Assembly: GCA_040767605.1 (NCBI GenBank)
Contig: JAXGOI010000001.1
Span: forward strand, 124,001-188,000
Length of the DNA stretch: 64,000 nucleotides
Reading direction: 5' to 3'
Source of the DNA: JAXGOI01 sp040767605
GTDB taxonomy: Bacteria > Bacillota > Dehalobacteriia > UBA4068
The number at the start of each line of letters is the position of its first letter. Position 1 is the stretch's first letter. Made by a program: the position numbers and the translations under genes. Below, one piece after another: positions 7,725 to 15,736 of the stretch. The notes beneath the pieces were generated by a model, which was given only the letters and a program-made list of their open reading frames with translations, was not told the origin of the DNA and searched no databases.

Positions 7725-8672
7725 TTATTCCGAGGAGAAAAGCTCGGTGGAGAGATATCTTTCTCCGCTATCCGGTAAAATAACAAGTATATTTTTCCCT
7801 GCATTTTCCGGCCTTTGGCCAATAAGAGTGCCGGCATATGCCGCGGCCCCTGAGGATATGCCAACTAAAAGCCCTTCGGATTTGGCAAGAAAGCGGCAGG
7901 TATCCATAGCTTCCTGGGTTTTTACGGCAATAACTTCATCATACAGGTTCTGGTTTAAAATGGGGGGTATAAAATTAGCCCCCATACCCTGTAATTTATG
8001 AGGGCCTGCTATGCCCTTGCTTAAAAGTGGGGAATCGGCGGGTTCCACGGCAATTATTTTTAAAGCGGGGTTTAATTTCCGCAGGGCTTCTCCGGCTCCG
8101 GTTAATGTGCCGCCGGTACCTACGGCGGAGATAAAAATATCTACTCTGCCCCGGCAATCCACCCAGATTTCCCTGGCTGTGGTTAAACTGTGAATTTCAG
8201 GGTTAGCTTTATTTTCAAATTGCTGGGGAATAAAGGCCGATGGGAAACTAAGGGCAAGCTCCTGGGCTTTATTTACACTGCCTGTCATCCCTAAATTACC
8301 GGGGGTTAAAACTATTTCCGCCCCTAAAGCCGAAAGCAGCTGGCGCCGCTCCCTGCTCATGGTTTCCGGCATGGTCAGGATTAGCTTATAACCCTTAATA
8401 GCGCAGGCCATAGCAAGGCCGATACCCGTATTGCCGCTGGTAGGCTCAATAATAACGGTATCTTTTTTAATTTGACCGGATTTTTCTCCGGCCTCAATGA
8501 GGTTTTTCCCGACTCTATCCTTTACGCTGCCGCCGGGGTTAAAATATTCCAGCTTTAAAATGAGATTCCCGGCAATATTATGCTCTTTGGAATAATTTGT
8601 AGGGTAGAGGAGAGGGGTATTGCCGATTAAATCCAGCAGGCTGGCGGCTATATTTAAATTTTGAATATCCAT
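7725..8672 (-). CDS. cysK: Cysteine synthase (O-acetylserine sulfhydrylase)
   Basis: A 315-residue PLP fold-type II enzyme making cysteine from O-acetylserine and sulfide. The PLP lysine is Lys51 in GGSVKDR. TSGNTGIGLA (about 79-88) is the substrate-binding loop and SAVGTGGTLTG the PLP phosphate loop. Start ATG 8672 is chosen because GGAGGT lies 7 nt upstream; an upstream in-frame start at 8735 adds 21 residues that do not belong to the fold. There is no adjacent serine acetyltransferase gene, so the acetylserine donor enzyme is elsewhere. It is convergent with the preceding gene and divergent from aroQ. Confidence 0.94.
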   Translation of the reverse strand: MDIQNLNIAASLLDLIGNTPLLYPTNYSKEHNIAGNLILKLEYFNPGGSVKDRVGKNLIEAGEKSGQIKKDTVIIEPTSGNTGIGLAMACAIKGYKLILTMPETMSRERRQLLSALGAEIVLTPGNLGMTGSVNKAQELALSFPSAFIPQQFENKANPEIHSLTTAREIWVDCRGRVDIFISAVGTGGTLTGAGEALRKLNPALKIIAVEPADSPLLSKGIAGPHKLQGMGANFIPPILNQNLYDEVIAVKTQEAMDTCRFLAKSEGLLVGISSGAAAYAGTLIGQRPENAGKNILVILPDSGERYLSTELFSSE

Positions 8673-8734
8673 AGCATACCTCCGGTTTTTTTTCAGTATA
8701 GGCGCGGGGCTCTTTAAAGTCAAGGGCAATATCA

Positions 8735-8763
8735 TTGTATTGGTTTAATTTTTAAGTTATAAT
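8735..8763 (+). promoter_or_regulatory. Sigma-A promoter of aroQ
   Basis: TTGTAT, 17 bp, TATAAT, about 26 bp before the aroQ start codon. Confidence 0.65.
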
Positions 8764-8789
8764 TTATTTATACGAAAGGCGGTGCGCTG

Positions 8790-9236
8790 ATGAAAAAGCT
8801 TTTAATTTTACACGGGCCTAATTTAAATTTACTGGGCATACGCCAGCCCCATATTTACGGTACACATACCCTGGGGGAAATTAATGCCCAAATAAAAGAA
8901 AGGGCTACACAGCTGGGCTTATCCAGCGAGTTTTTTCAGAGCAATTGGGAGGGAGCTTTAATAGATATAATCCATGCCGCCTATGGTAAAAAAGACGGCC
9001 TGATTTTTAACCCCGCCGCATTTACCCATTATAGCTATGCCCTGGCAGATGCCGTGGCGGCCGTGAAGATTCCCGTAATAGAGGTGCATTTATCCGATAT
9101 AAAAAACAGGGAGAGCTTTCGCAGCCATTCCGTAATTGCTCCCTATTGCCATATGCAAATCAGCGGCCATGGAATTGATTCTTATTTAATGGCTTTAGAA
9201 GAATTTAATAAATTATTCAGCCAAACTGAAAAATAG
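8790..9236 (+). CDS. aroQ: 3-dehydroquinate dehydratase, type II
   Basis: A 148-residue enzyme of the shikimate pathway that dehydrates 3-dehydroquinate to 3-dehydroshikimate. Diagnostic features are LHGPNLNLLG near the N-terminus, Arg18 and Tyr23 (the flexible loop Arg and catalytic Tyr), FNPAAFTHYS (Asn and His active site) and EVHLSDI (His). Length is typical for the dodecameric type II family. The gene stands alone with its own promoter. The next promoter, for the leu leader, overlaps the end of this coding region. Confidence 0.95.
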   Translation: MKKLLILHGPNLNLLGIRQPHIYGTHTLGEINAQIKERATQLGLSSEFFQSNWEGALIDIIHAAYGKKDGLIFNPAAFTHYSYALADAVAAVKIPVIEVHLSDIKNRESFRSHSVIAPYCHMQISGHGIDSYLMALEEFNKLFSQTEK

Positions 9237-9237
9237 C

Positions 9238-9266
9238 TTGACATTATTCCCTTTATAGCATACTAT
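9238..9266 (+). promoter_or_regulatory. Sigma-A promoter of the leu operon
   Basis: TTGACA, 17 bp, TACTAT. The -35 hexamer begins just past the aroQ stop codon. Transcription from here would include the leader peptide and T-box. Confidence 0.75.
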
Positions 9267-9310
9267 AGACAATAATTATACTAAAAATCTGCCAAAGAGG
9301 AGGGCGCGAA

Positions 9311-9406
9311 ATGTTAAAAACCAAATTTAACCTACGACTATCAGGCTTATTGTTACTATCCGCCCTGCCGCTAGGCAGGCTATCAGAATATGCTAAAAGG
9401 CTATGA
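9311..9406 (+). CDS. Leucine-rich leader peptide of the leu operon
   Basis: A 31-codon ORF beginning MLKTKFNLRL and ending AKRL, with a strong ribosome site (AGAGGAGGG, 7 nt before ATG). Eleven of 31 residues are leucine, with four in a row at 13-16. Six of the eleven codons are CTA, which looks uncommon in the surrounding genes. A GC-rich hairpin (CCTGCC-GCTA-GGCAGG, 9364-9379) lies inside the ORF. Position, composition and length are those of an attenuator leader peptide like enterobacterial leuL: ribosome stalling at Leu codons would sense charged tRNA-Leu. The stop codon TGA (9404-9406) is inside the base of the following T-box stem I. Inference: it is translated and regulatory. Confidence 0.75.
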   Translation: MLKTKFNLRLSGLLLLSALPLGRLSEYAKRL

Positions 9407-9620
9407 AGGAGAGCTTTAACCTTAAAACATTCAGAGAACCGATGTTAGCTGTGAATTCGGTATGTTAAGAGGCTAAATACTCACTCCGGAGCCGCCTTCC
9501 CCAAATAAAAGTAAGGAAGGACGCCGGCCGCGTTAAGGCTCCAGAGGGTGCGCAAGCACCAAAACAGGGTGGTACCGTGTGGCATTGCTTCGCCCCTGCA
9601 TTATGCAGGGGCGTTTTTTT
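9398..9620 (+). promoter_or_regulatory. T-box riboswitch, leucine (CTC specifier)
   Basis: The conserved T-box GGGTGGTACCG lies at 9567-9577; its TGGT pairs with a tRNA ACCA end. Upstream is stem I with a distal AGAGAACC...GCTGTGAATTCGG arm. The 3' side contains ATACTCACTCCGGAGC; by alignment with the ileS T-box in this window, the specifier codon is CTC at 9480-9482, decoding leucine. The terminator is CGCCCCTGCAT / ATGCAGGGGCG plus T7 (9591-9620). Uncharged tRNA-Leu would stabilise the antiterminator and permit leuACDB transcription. Confidence 0.9.
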
Positions 9621-9662
9621 ATTAAAATTTATCTAAAATTTATTTACGATAGGAGAATAAAA

Positions 9663-11210
9663 ATGAGCAGAATAATAAAATTTTTTGATACAACCTTAAG
9701 AGACGGGGAGCAAACCCCGGGGATAACCTTAAATATGAAAGAAAAGCTGGAAATTGCCAAACAGCTGGCAATTTTGGGGGTGGATATTATAGAGGCCGGC
9801 TTCCCCAATGCCTCCATAGGGGATTATAATGCGGTGCAAACCATAGCGAAGGAAATTAAAGGGGTTATAGTAGCCGGTTTATGCCGCAGCATACCTGCGG
9901 ATATTCAAAGAGCTTGGGAGGCCTTAAAATTTGCGGAAAACCCTAGAATTCATGTTTTTATCGCAACCTCAGATGTTCATATGCTGTATAAATTAAAAAT
10001 GACTGAAGAAGAGGTTATAGAAAACGCCGTTAAAGCCGTTAAAATGGCTAAAGGCTTTTGCCAGGATGTTGAATTTTCCGCCGAGGATGCCAGCCGCTCC
10101 AACCCTCAATTTCTTTACAGGGTTATTGAGAAGGTAATTCAGGCCGGGGCCACAACAATTAATATCCCGGATACCGTAGGCTATATTATGCCCTATGAAT
10201 TTAAAAACTTAATCTCTAATATATTTAAAAATGTCCCCAATATTGATAAGGCGGATATTTCCGTCCACTGCCATAATGATTTGGGCCTGGCCACCGCCAA
10301 TTCCCTGGCGGCAATTTCCGCAGGGGCTAATCAGGTGGAATGCACCATTAACGGCCTGGGGGAAAGAGCCGGTAATGCCGCCTTGGAAGAAATAGTAATG
10401 TCTTTAAAAACCCGGGGGGATTTCTTTGGTGTAGGCCATAATATTGATACAACCCAGATTTACCGCACCAGCCGTTTGGTAAGTAATTATACCGGGGTGG
10501 AGCTGCCCCTTAATAAAGCCATTGTTGGGGTAAACGCTTTCCGCCATGAATCGGGAATTCACCAGCATGGGGTAATGATGGAGCCTACCACCTATGAAAT
10601 TATGACTCCGGAATCCATTGGCCTTCATGCCTTGGAGGGCATGGTTTTAGGCAAGCTCTCCGGCCGCCATGCCTTTGAGGATAAAATAAAAACCATAGGC
10701 TATCATTTAAACCCTGAGGAGCTTCAGAGCGCCTTTAGTAAATTTAAGGATTTGGCCGACCGCAAAAAAGATATTACCATTAAGGATATTACGGCTATTT
10801 TGGAAGGCAATATGGTTAAAATGCCCGCTTTGGTTGCTTTGGGGGATTATCAAATCTTCAGCAGCAATAATGCCTCTTCCACCGCTAATCTCAGTTTGGA
10901 AATCGGTACGGAAACCTATCGGGAGGCCGCAATCGGAGACGGCCCAATTGATGCGGCTTATCATGCCATAGACAGAATAACAGAGCTTGAAACTGTTTTG
11001 GATTCCTATGGTATTAAGGCTGTTACAGGCGGTAAAGACGCCCTTGGGGAGGTTACGGTAAGGGTAAAATATAAAGATAATGTTTATATGGGCAAAGGAA
11101 TAAGCACAGATATTATCGAAGCTAGTATTTTAGCTTATATAAATGCGGTAAACAGAATTTTGCATGAAAACCCCGACGCCTGCCGGAAGGCTCAAAACCA
11201 TACCGCATAA
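9663..11210 (+). CDS. leuA: 2-isopropylmalate synthase
   Basis: A 515-residue enzyme condensing 2-ketoisovalerate with acetyl-CoA, the committed step to leucine. The N-terminal HMGL-like TIM barrel has DTTLRDGEQ (Arg13, Asp14), the metal pair HCH at 202-204, and the NGLGERAGNA substrate loop. A linker leads to a C-terminal LeuA dimer regulatory domain (about 360-505), the site of leucine feedback inhibition in the family. Start ATG 9663 follows GGAG and lies beyond the T-box terminator; a GTG at 9579 in frame lies inside the T-box and is not a credible start. First gene of leuACDB. Confidence 0.95.
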   Translation: MSRIIKFFDTTLRDGEQTPGITLNMKEKLEIAKQLAILGVDIIEAGFPNASIGDYNAVQTIAKEIKGVIVAGLCRSIPADIQRAWEALKFAENPRIHVFIATSDVHMLYKLKMTEEEVIENAVKAVKMAKGFCQDVEFSAEDASRSNPQFLYRVIEKVIQAGATTINIPDTVGYIMPYEFKNLISNIFKNVPNIDKADISVHCHNDLGLATANSLAAISAGANQVECTINGLGERAGNAALEEIVMSLKTRGDFFGVGHNIDTTQIYRTSRLVSNYTGVELPLNKAIVGVNAFRHESGIHQHGVMMEPTTYEIMTPESIGLHALEGMVLGKLSGRHAFEDKIKTIGYHLNPEELQSAFSKFKDLADRKKDITIKDITAILEGNMVKMPALVALGDYQIFSSNNASSTANLSLEIGTETYREAAIGDGPIDAAYHAIDRITELETVLDSYGIKAVTGGKDALGEVTVRVKYKDNVYMGKGISTDIIEASILAYINAVNRILHENPDACRKAQNHTA

Positions 11211-11233
11211 AAGCCGAATAAGGAGATTTGCCC

Positions 11234-12493
11234 ATGGAAATGACAATGAGCCAAAAGATTTTGGCTGCCCATAGCGGTAAAGATGCCGTAAAACCCGGAG
11301 AATTACTTTCCTGCCGGGTAGATTTAGTTTTGGTTAATGATATTACAGGGCCCCCGGCCATTGAGCAGTTTTTAAAACTAGGAAAAGAGCAGGTTTTTGA
11401 TAAAAACAAAATTGCCCTGGTGCCCGACCATTTTACCCCCAATAAAGATATTAAATCCGCCCAGCAGGCAGCCTATTTAAGAAAATTTGCCGAAGATTAT
11501 GCCATAAAAAACTATTTTGAGCTGGGCCAAGGCGGCATAGAGCATGTAATATTGCCGGAAAAGGGCATAGTAGCCCCCGGGGAATTAATCATCGGGGCGG
11601 ATTCTCATACCTGCACTTATGGGGCTTTAGGGGCTTTTGCCACCGGCGTCGGCTCTACCGATGCCGGTATGGCTTTTGCCACCGGCACGGTCTGGCTTAA
11701 AGTTCCTCAGGCAATTAAAATAATACTTACCGGCAGGCTTAAACCTTGGGTAAGCGGTAAAGATATTATTTTGAATTTAATCGGTAAAATAGGTGTTGAC
11801 GGGGCCTTATATAAATCCCTTGAATTTACCGGGGAGGGAATTAAGGCCCTGGGGATGGCAGACCGCCTTACCATTGCCAATATGGCAATTGAGGGGGGAG
11901 CCAAAAACGGCATTTTCCCGGTGGATGAAATTACAGAGGAATATTTAAAGGCCAGATTGAGCCGGGATTATTCCGTATTTAAGGCGGATTCCGGAGCGGA
12001 ATATTCCGCCGAAATTGAAATGGATTTATCCGCTATTCCCCTTACCGTTGCCTGCCCTCATTTACCCTCCAATACAAAGCCTGTTGAGGAAGTTCAGGGC
12101 ATAGAAATTCAACAGGTTGTTATAGGCTCCTGCACTAATGGGAGGATAGAAGATTTACGCATGGCGGCAGCGGTTTTAAAGGGGCATGAGGTTAAAAGAA
12201 ATATCCGCTGCCTGATTATCCCCGGCTCTCAGGAGGTTTACCGCCAGGCAATAAAAGAAGGGCTTATGGATATATTTATTAATGCCGGAGCCGTAATAAC
12301 CATGCCTACCTGCGGCCCCTGTTTAGGCGGCCATTGCGGGGTTTTAGCCGAGGGAGAAAGAGCCGTTTCTACCACTAATCGGAATTTTGTGGGGCGTATG
12401 GGGCATACCAAAAGCGAGGTTTATTTAGCCGGCCCGGCGGTTGCCGCCGCCAGCGCCGTTAAGGGCTCTATTGCTCATCCGGAGCAAATATAG
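11234..12493 (+). CDS. leuC: 3-isopropylmalate dehydratase, large subunit
   Basis: A 419-residue aconitase-family subunit that, with LeuD, isomerises 2- to 3-isopropylmalate. 4Fe-4S ligands are in VIGSCTNGR (first Cys) and MPTCGPCLGGHCG (second and third). GADSHTCTYGALG is the conserved substrate region. The ~420-residue length is that of the bacterial/archaeal LeuC2-HacA type rather than the ~465-residue enterobacterial type. ATG 11234 is preferred over upstream TTG 11228 because AGGAG is 8 nt before it. It starts 23 bp after leuA. Confidence 0.95.
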   Translation: MEMTMSQKILAAHSGKDAVKPGELLSCRVDLVLVNDITGPPAIEQFLKLGKEQVFDKNKIALVPDHFTPNKDIKSAQQAAYLRKFAEDYAIKNYFELGQGGIEHVILPEKGIVAPGELIIGADSHTCTYGALGAFATGVGSTDAGMAFATGTVWLKVPQAIKIILTGRLKPWVSGKDIILNLIGKIGVDGALYKSLEFTGEGIKALGMADRLTIANMAIEGGAKNGIFPVDEITEEYLKARLSRDYSVFKADSGAEYSAEIEMDLSAIPLTVACPHLPSNTKPVEEVQGIEIQQVVIGSCTNGRIEDLRMAAAVLKGHEVKRNIRCLIIPGSQEVYRQAIKEGLMDIFINAGAVITMPTCGPCLGGHCGVLAEGERAVSTTNRNFVGRMGHTKSEVYLAGPAVAAASAVKGSIAHPEQI

Positions 12494-12549
12494 CTTTAAT
12501 TAAAAGATAAAAAAAGAAGAGGCAAAAAAGAGGCTTAAAGGAGGATAAT

Positions 12550-13047
12550 ATGAAATACCAGGGGAATGCCATAAAATACGGGGATAATATTGATACCGAT
12601 GTTATTATACCTGCCCGTTATCTCTCCACTGCCGACCCAAAGGAGCTTGCCAGGCATTGTTTGGAGGATTTAGATAAAGAGTTTATTAATAAAATGCGCC
12701 CCGGGGATATTTTAGTAGCGGGTAAAAATTTTGGCTGCGGCTCCTCCAGAGAGCATGCCCCAATCGCCATTAAGGCCGCCGGTATTGCCTGTGTTATAGC
12801 CGAAGATTTTGCGAGAATTTTTTACCGTAATGCCATAAATATCGGCCTGCCTATTGCGGAATGCCCGGAGGCCGCAAGAGATATTAAAGATAAAGATATA
12901 ATTGAGGTAGATTTTTCTTCCGGAGAAATTAAAAATATTACCGGCAAAAAAACCTATAAAATGACTCCCTTCCCTCCTTTTATGACAGAGCTTATTGAAG
13001 GCGGCGGCCTGGTAGAATATACAAAGGCCCAGCTGATTAAAGGCTAG
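12550..13047 (+). CDS. leuD: 3-isopropylmalate dehydratase, small subunit
   Basis: A 165-residue swivel-domain subunit completing the LeuCD isomerase. The motifs GDNIDTDVIIPARYL (residues about 11-25) and GKNFGCGSSREHAPIA (the substrate-binding Ser/Arg loop) are diagnostic. FYRNAINIGLP follows. Length fits the short LeuD2 type that pairs with a ~420-residue LeuC. The ribosome site is GGAGG. It sits 56 bp after leuC and 28 bp before leuB in the same transcription unit. Confidence 0.95.
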   Translation: MKYQGNAIKYGDNIDTDVIIPARYLSTADPKELARHCLEDLDKEFINKMRPGDILVAGKNFGCGSSREHAPIAIKAAGIACVIAEDFARIFYRNAINIGLPIAECPEAARDIKDKDIIEVDFSSGEIKNITGKKTYKMTPFPPFMTELIEGGGLVEYTKAQLIKG

Positions 13048-13075
13048 AATACTAAAAACAGTTAGGTGGCTTAAT

Positions 13076-14152
13076 ATGGCATACAGTATTGTTTTGCTCC
13101 CCGGCGACGGCATAGGCCCGGAAATTATTGCCCAGGCTAAAAAAACTCTGGAGGCCGTGGCTAAGGGCTTTGGGCATAATTTTGAGTTTTTTAGCGCCCC
13201 TGCGGGAGGGGCCGCCCTGGATTTATTTAATGAGCCCCTGCCTGAAAGCACTTTAGAATTATGCCTAAATAAGGGCGCTGTTTTACTGGGCGCTTTAGGC
13301 GGCCCTAAATGGGATGACTTCCCCGCCGCTAAAAGGCCGGAAAAAGGCCTTTTACAATTACGCGCCGGAATGAAGGTTTATGCTAATTTGCGCCCTGTAA
13401 CTCTTTTTCCTCAATTAGCCTCCGCCACCCCCTTAAAAGAGGGGATAATTAAAGGCGGCCTGGATTTAATGATTGTGCGGGAGCTTACGGGGGGACTTTA
13501 TTTCGGCGAAAAAGGCCGGGATGAAAATAGCGCTTATGATACGGAAAAATACAGCCGGGGGGAAATAATCCGCGTTGCCAAAGTGGCCTTTGATTTAGCC
13601 CAAAAACGACGGAAAAAATTAACCCTGGTAGATAAAGCCAATGTTTTAGAAAGCTCCCGGCTTTGGCGGGAGGTTGTTAAGGAAATGGCGGCAAATTACC
13701 CCGATATTTACCTTGATTTTCTTTATGTGGATAATGCAGCCATGCAGCTTATAATAAACCCAGGCCAATTTGATGTTATACTTACCTCCAATATGTTTGG
13801 AGATATTTTATCTGATGAGGCCTCGGTTTTAAGCGGCTCCATTGGAATGCTGGCCTCGGCCTCTTTAGGGGAGGGTAAAATCGGCCTTTATGAGCCGGCT
13901 CACGGCTCCGCGCCGGATATTGCCGGGCAAAATAAGGCAAACCCTTTGGCGGCAATTTTATCCTCCGCCCTGCTTTTAAAAAATACCTATGGGCTTTTTA
14001 AAGAGGCTGATTGTATTGAAAAGGCTGTTGAAAGAGTTTTAGATTTAAAGCTCCGCACCGGGGATATTATGGAAGCCGGCTGCACCTTAGTGGGCACGGA
14101 GGAAATGGGCGCCGCTGTTGAAGGAGAAATTAACAGGTTTTTTAGTAAATAA
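13076..14152 (+). CDS. leuB: 3-isopropylmalate dehydrogenase
   Basis: A 358-residue NAD-dependent decarboxylating dehydrogenase producing 2-ketoisocaproate. Motifs: LLPGDGIGPEI at the N-terminus, GGPKWDD, the LRAGMKVYANLRPV arginines that bind the malate moiety, RELTGGLYFGEKG, the NMFGDILSDEASVLSGSIGMLASAS metal and NAD region (cited in part as FGDILSDEAS), and YEPAHGSAPDIAG. It is last in leuACDB. No branched-chain aminotransferase or ilv genes are adjacent, so those steps are encoded elsewhere. Confidence 0.95.
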   Translation: MAYSIVLLPGDGIGPEIIAQAKKTLEAVAKGFGHNFEFFSAPAGGAALDLFNEPLPESTLELCLNKGAVLLGALGGPKWDDFPAAKRPEKGLLQLRAGMKVYANLRPVTLFPQLASATPLKEGIIKGGLDLMIVRELTGGLYFGEKGRDENSAYDTEKYSRGEIIRVAKVAFDLAQKRRKKLTLVDKANVLESSRLWREVVKEMAANYPDIYLDFLYVDNAAMQLIINPGQFDVILTSNMFGDILSDEASVLSGSIGMLASASLGEGKIGLYEPAHGSAPDIAGQNKANPLAAILSSALLLKNTYGLFKEADCIEKAVERVLDLKLRTGDIMEAGCTLVGTEEMGAAVEGEINRFFSK

Positions 14153-14205
14153 CCAGGCTAAATAAATAAGTTTAAAAGCGTATTTTAAAGGCTTATACTT
14201 TGCTA

Positions 14206-14235
14206 TTGACTTTTGCAAGAGTATCGTCATATAAT
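14206..14235 (+). promoter_or_regulatory. Sigma-A promoter of the acyl carrier protein gene
   Basis: TTGACT, 18 bp, TATAAT; 63 bp before the start codon. It gives acp expression independent of the leu operon. Confidence 0.7.
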
Positions 14236-14297
14236 TTTAATTAAAAATAAGAGTCTATAGAACCTGTTTCTAATGGCAAAGGATGAGGAGAGATAAA

Positions 14298-14519
14298 ATG
14301 GTTTTTGAAAAGATTAAAGAAATTATTGCTGACCGGCTGGAGGTAGAGCCAGGCTTAATTGAGCTTGAAAGCACTTTAGAAGACCTTAATGTAGATTCTC
14401 TTTATTTAGTTGAAATTATGATGGCAATTGAAGAGGAATTTGATATTGTTTTTGAGGAAACTGATGATTTAAAAACCGTTGGCGATTTAGTTGAATATGC
14501 CGAAAAACAATTAGCTTAA
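14298..14519 (+). CDS. acpP: Acyl carrier protein
   Basis: A 73-residue acidic four-helix protein. Ser34 in NVDSL is the 4'-phosphopantetheine attachment site, followed by the usual helix II VEIMMAIEEEFDI. ATG 14298 is used because GAGGAG precedes it at good spacing; the in-frame start at 14283 is not needed. It could be the fatty-acid ACP or a stand-alone secondary ACP, since it is not in a fab operon and is flanked by its own promoter and terminator. Its very acidic composition is typical of either. Confidence 0.9.
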   Translation: MVFEKIKEIIADRLEVEPGLIELESTLEDLNVDSLYLVEIMMAIEEEFDIVFEETDDLKTVGDLVEYAEKQLA

Positions 14520-14522
14520 ATT

Positions 14523-14550
14523 AAAAAGAGCCCTTGGGCTCTTTTTTTTA
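14523..14550 (+). terminator. Intrinsic terminator after acpP
   Basis: AAAAAGAGCC / GGCTCTTTTT with loop CTTG and a long T-run. Confidence 0.88.
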
Positions 14551-14632
14551 TTCTTTTACCGCCTGTAAATATTTGCGGCTAAAATTTCTATATGATATAG
14601 TAAACCTAGGTATTTAATTTTTAGGAGGGCCT

Positions 14633-15304
14633 ATGAGCCATAAAACTTACTTAACGCTCTTAAAAAGCGCGGAAATAGAGCTAAGAGAAAAAAAATCCCG
14701 TTTTATTGCTTATGCCGCCCCCGTTAATACTGAGGCCGACGCCCAAAAGATTTTAGAGGATATTAAGGCTAAAAACAGGGATGCAAGGCATAATGTTTAT
14801 GCTTATCAAATCGGCATGGATAATGAAATCCAGCGCTCCTGCGATGATAAAGAGCCTGCCGGAACCGGGGGGCGCCCTGTTTTGCAGGCCATAAAAAATT
14901 TAAATTTACAAAATACCCTGGTTGTGGTTACAAGATATTTTGGCGGAATTTTGCTGGGGGCCTCCGGTTTAACAAGAGCCTACGGCAAAAGTGCGGCCCT
15001 GGCTTTAAATGAGGCCGGAATTATAAGGATGATTCCCGCCGCAAAGCTTTTAATCAGTTTTGATTATTCTCAATTAGGGCGGATTGAGGCCTGGCTTAAT
15101 CAAAAGAGCTATGAAATTCAGGAAAAAAACTTTAAAGAGATTATTGCATTTTCCTGCTTAATCCCCCTAAATTCTCTTGCCGAAAGCAAAAAAGAACTGG
15201 AGGATTTAACAAGTAATAATTTAACCATTTTAAATTTAGGGGGAGAAAACTGGCTTAAAATTCCCGAGCCTTTAGGGAATTCAAGTATAAATTCCCCCGT
15301 ATAG
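14633..15304 (+). CDS. YigZ/IMPACT family protein
   Basis: A 223-residue protein of the YigZ (IMPACT) family. The N-terminal UPF0029 domain shows KKSRFIAYAAPV, ARHNVYAYQIG, the conserved DDKEPAGTGGRPVLQ and VVVTRYFGGILLGASGL. A ferredoxin-like C-terminal DUF1949 domain covers about residues 135-200. Eukaryotic IMPACT regulates Gcn1/Gcn2; the bacterial role is unsettled, with ribosome or translation-related proposals. It is followed after 26 bp by a spore-protein gene. Confidence 0.92.
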   Translation: MSHKTYLTLLKSAEIELREKKSRFIAYAAPVNTEADAQKILEDIKAKNRDARHNVYAYQIGMDNEIQRSCDDKEPAGTGGRPVLQAIKNLNLQNTLVVVTRYFGGILLGASGLTRAYGKSAALALNEAGIIRMIPAAKLLISFDYSQLGRIEAWLNQKSYEIQEKNFKEIIAFSCLIPLNSLAESKKELEDLTSNNLTILNLGGENWLKIPEPLGNSSINSPV

Positions 15305-15330
15305 TTAAAAATAGCCATGAGGTGATTACC

Positions 15331-15537
15331 ATGGCAGAGGAGGTTAAAAGCTCCCGCAAAAGCAAAATGAAAAAACGCCCGCCGGATTGGGAGGCCCTGA
15401 AGGTAGAAATTGCAAAGGAAATCGGCCTTTGGCCAAAGGTGGAGGAGGGGGGCTGGTCCGGGCTTTCGGCTGTGGAATCCGGCCGGCTGGGGGGAATATT
15501 TTCTCAAAGAAAAAAAGAACGGAATAAGTCTGATTAA
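15331..15537 (+). CDS. Alpha/beta-type small acid-soluble spore protein
   Basis: A 68-residue protein. The core LKVEIAKEIGL...GWSGLSAVESGRLGG matches the alpha/beta SASP pattern: EIA-x-E-x-G (with the Glu-Ile-Ala site where GPR protease cleaves) followed by the GxxGG block. Family members coat and protect spore DNA, and this is consistent with the sporulation cluster 200 bp downstream. The highly basic N- and C-termini are unusual for the classical proteins but are seen in divergent clostridial members. ATG 15331 is preferred to GTG 15322, since AGGTGA is positioned for it. Confidence 0.75.
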   Translation: MAEEVKSSRKSKMKKRPPDWEALKVEIAKEIGLWPKVEEGGWSGLSAVESGRLGGIFSQRKKERNKSD

Positions 15538-15563
15538 AAAATAACTTAAAACTATTTGTTTTT

Positions 15564-15608
15564 AAAGACGGCTGTTTGCGACACTCTTAGCAGACACCGT
15601 CTTTTATA
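15564..15608 (+). terminator. Terminator with long imperfect stem
   Basis: AAAGACGG-(C)-TGTTTGC pairs with GCAGACA-CCGTCTTT around a 10-nt loop, with one bulge and one wobble, followed by TTAT. It closes the yigZ-SASP unit. Confidence 0.75.
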
Positions 15609-15736
15609 ATTAAGAGGCCAATAGTATAAGGGGTTTTGCTATTAAAAAACTAAGGCCTTAGGCCAGTCATATATAGAGGCTTTGGCTCATAAATTAAACT
15701 AGCTGTTTAACTTTGGTTTTACTTTAGGGGGGAAGT

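Noticed and set aside
9579..9662. Upstream GTG extension of LeuA by 28 residues
   Set aside because: It begins inside the T-box sequence and spans the terminator hairpin. The translated segment is not LeuA-like, and ATG 9663 has a good ribosome site.
12712..13251. Minus-strand 179-codon frame across leuD and leuB
   Set aside because: It lies opposite two certain genes with conserved catalytic motifs and lacks a plausible start region.
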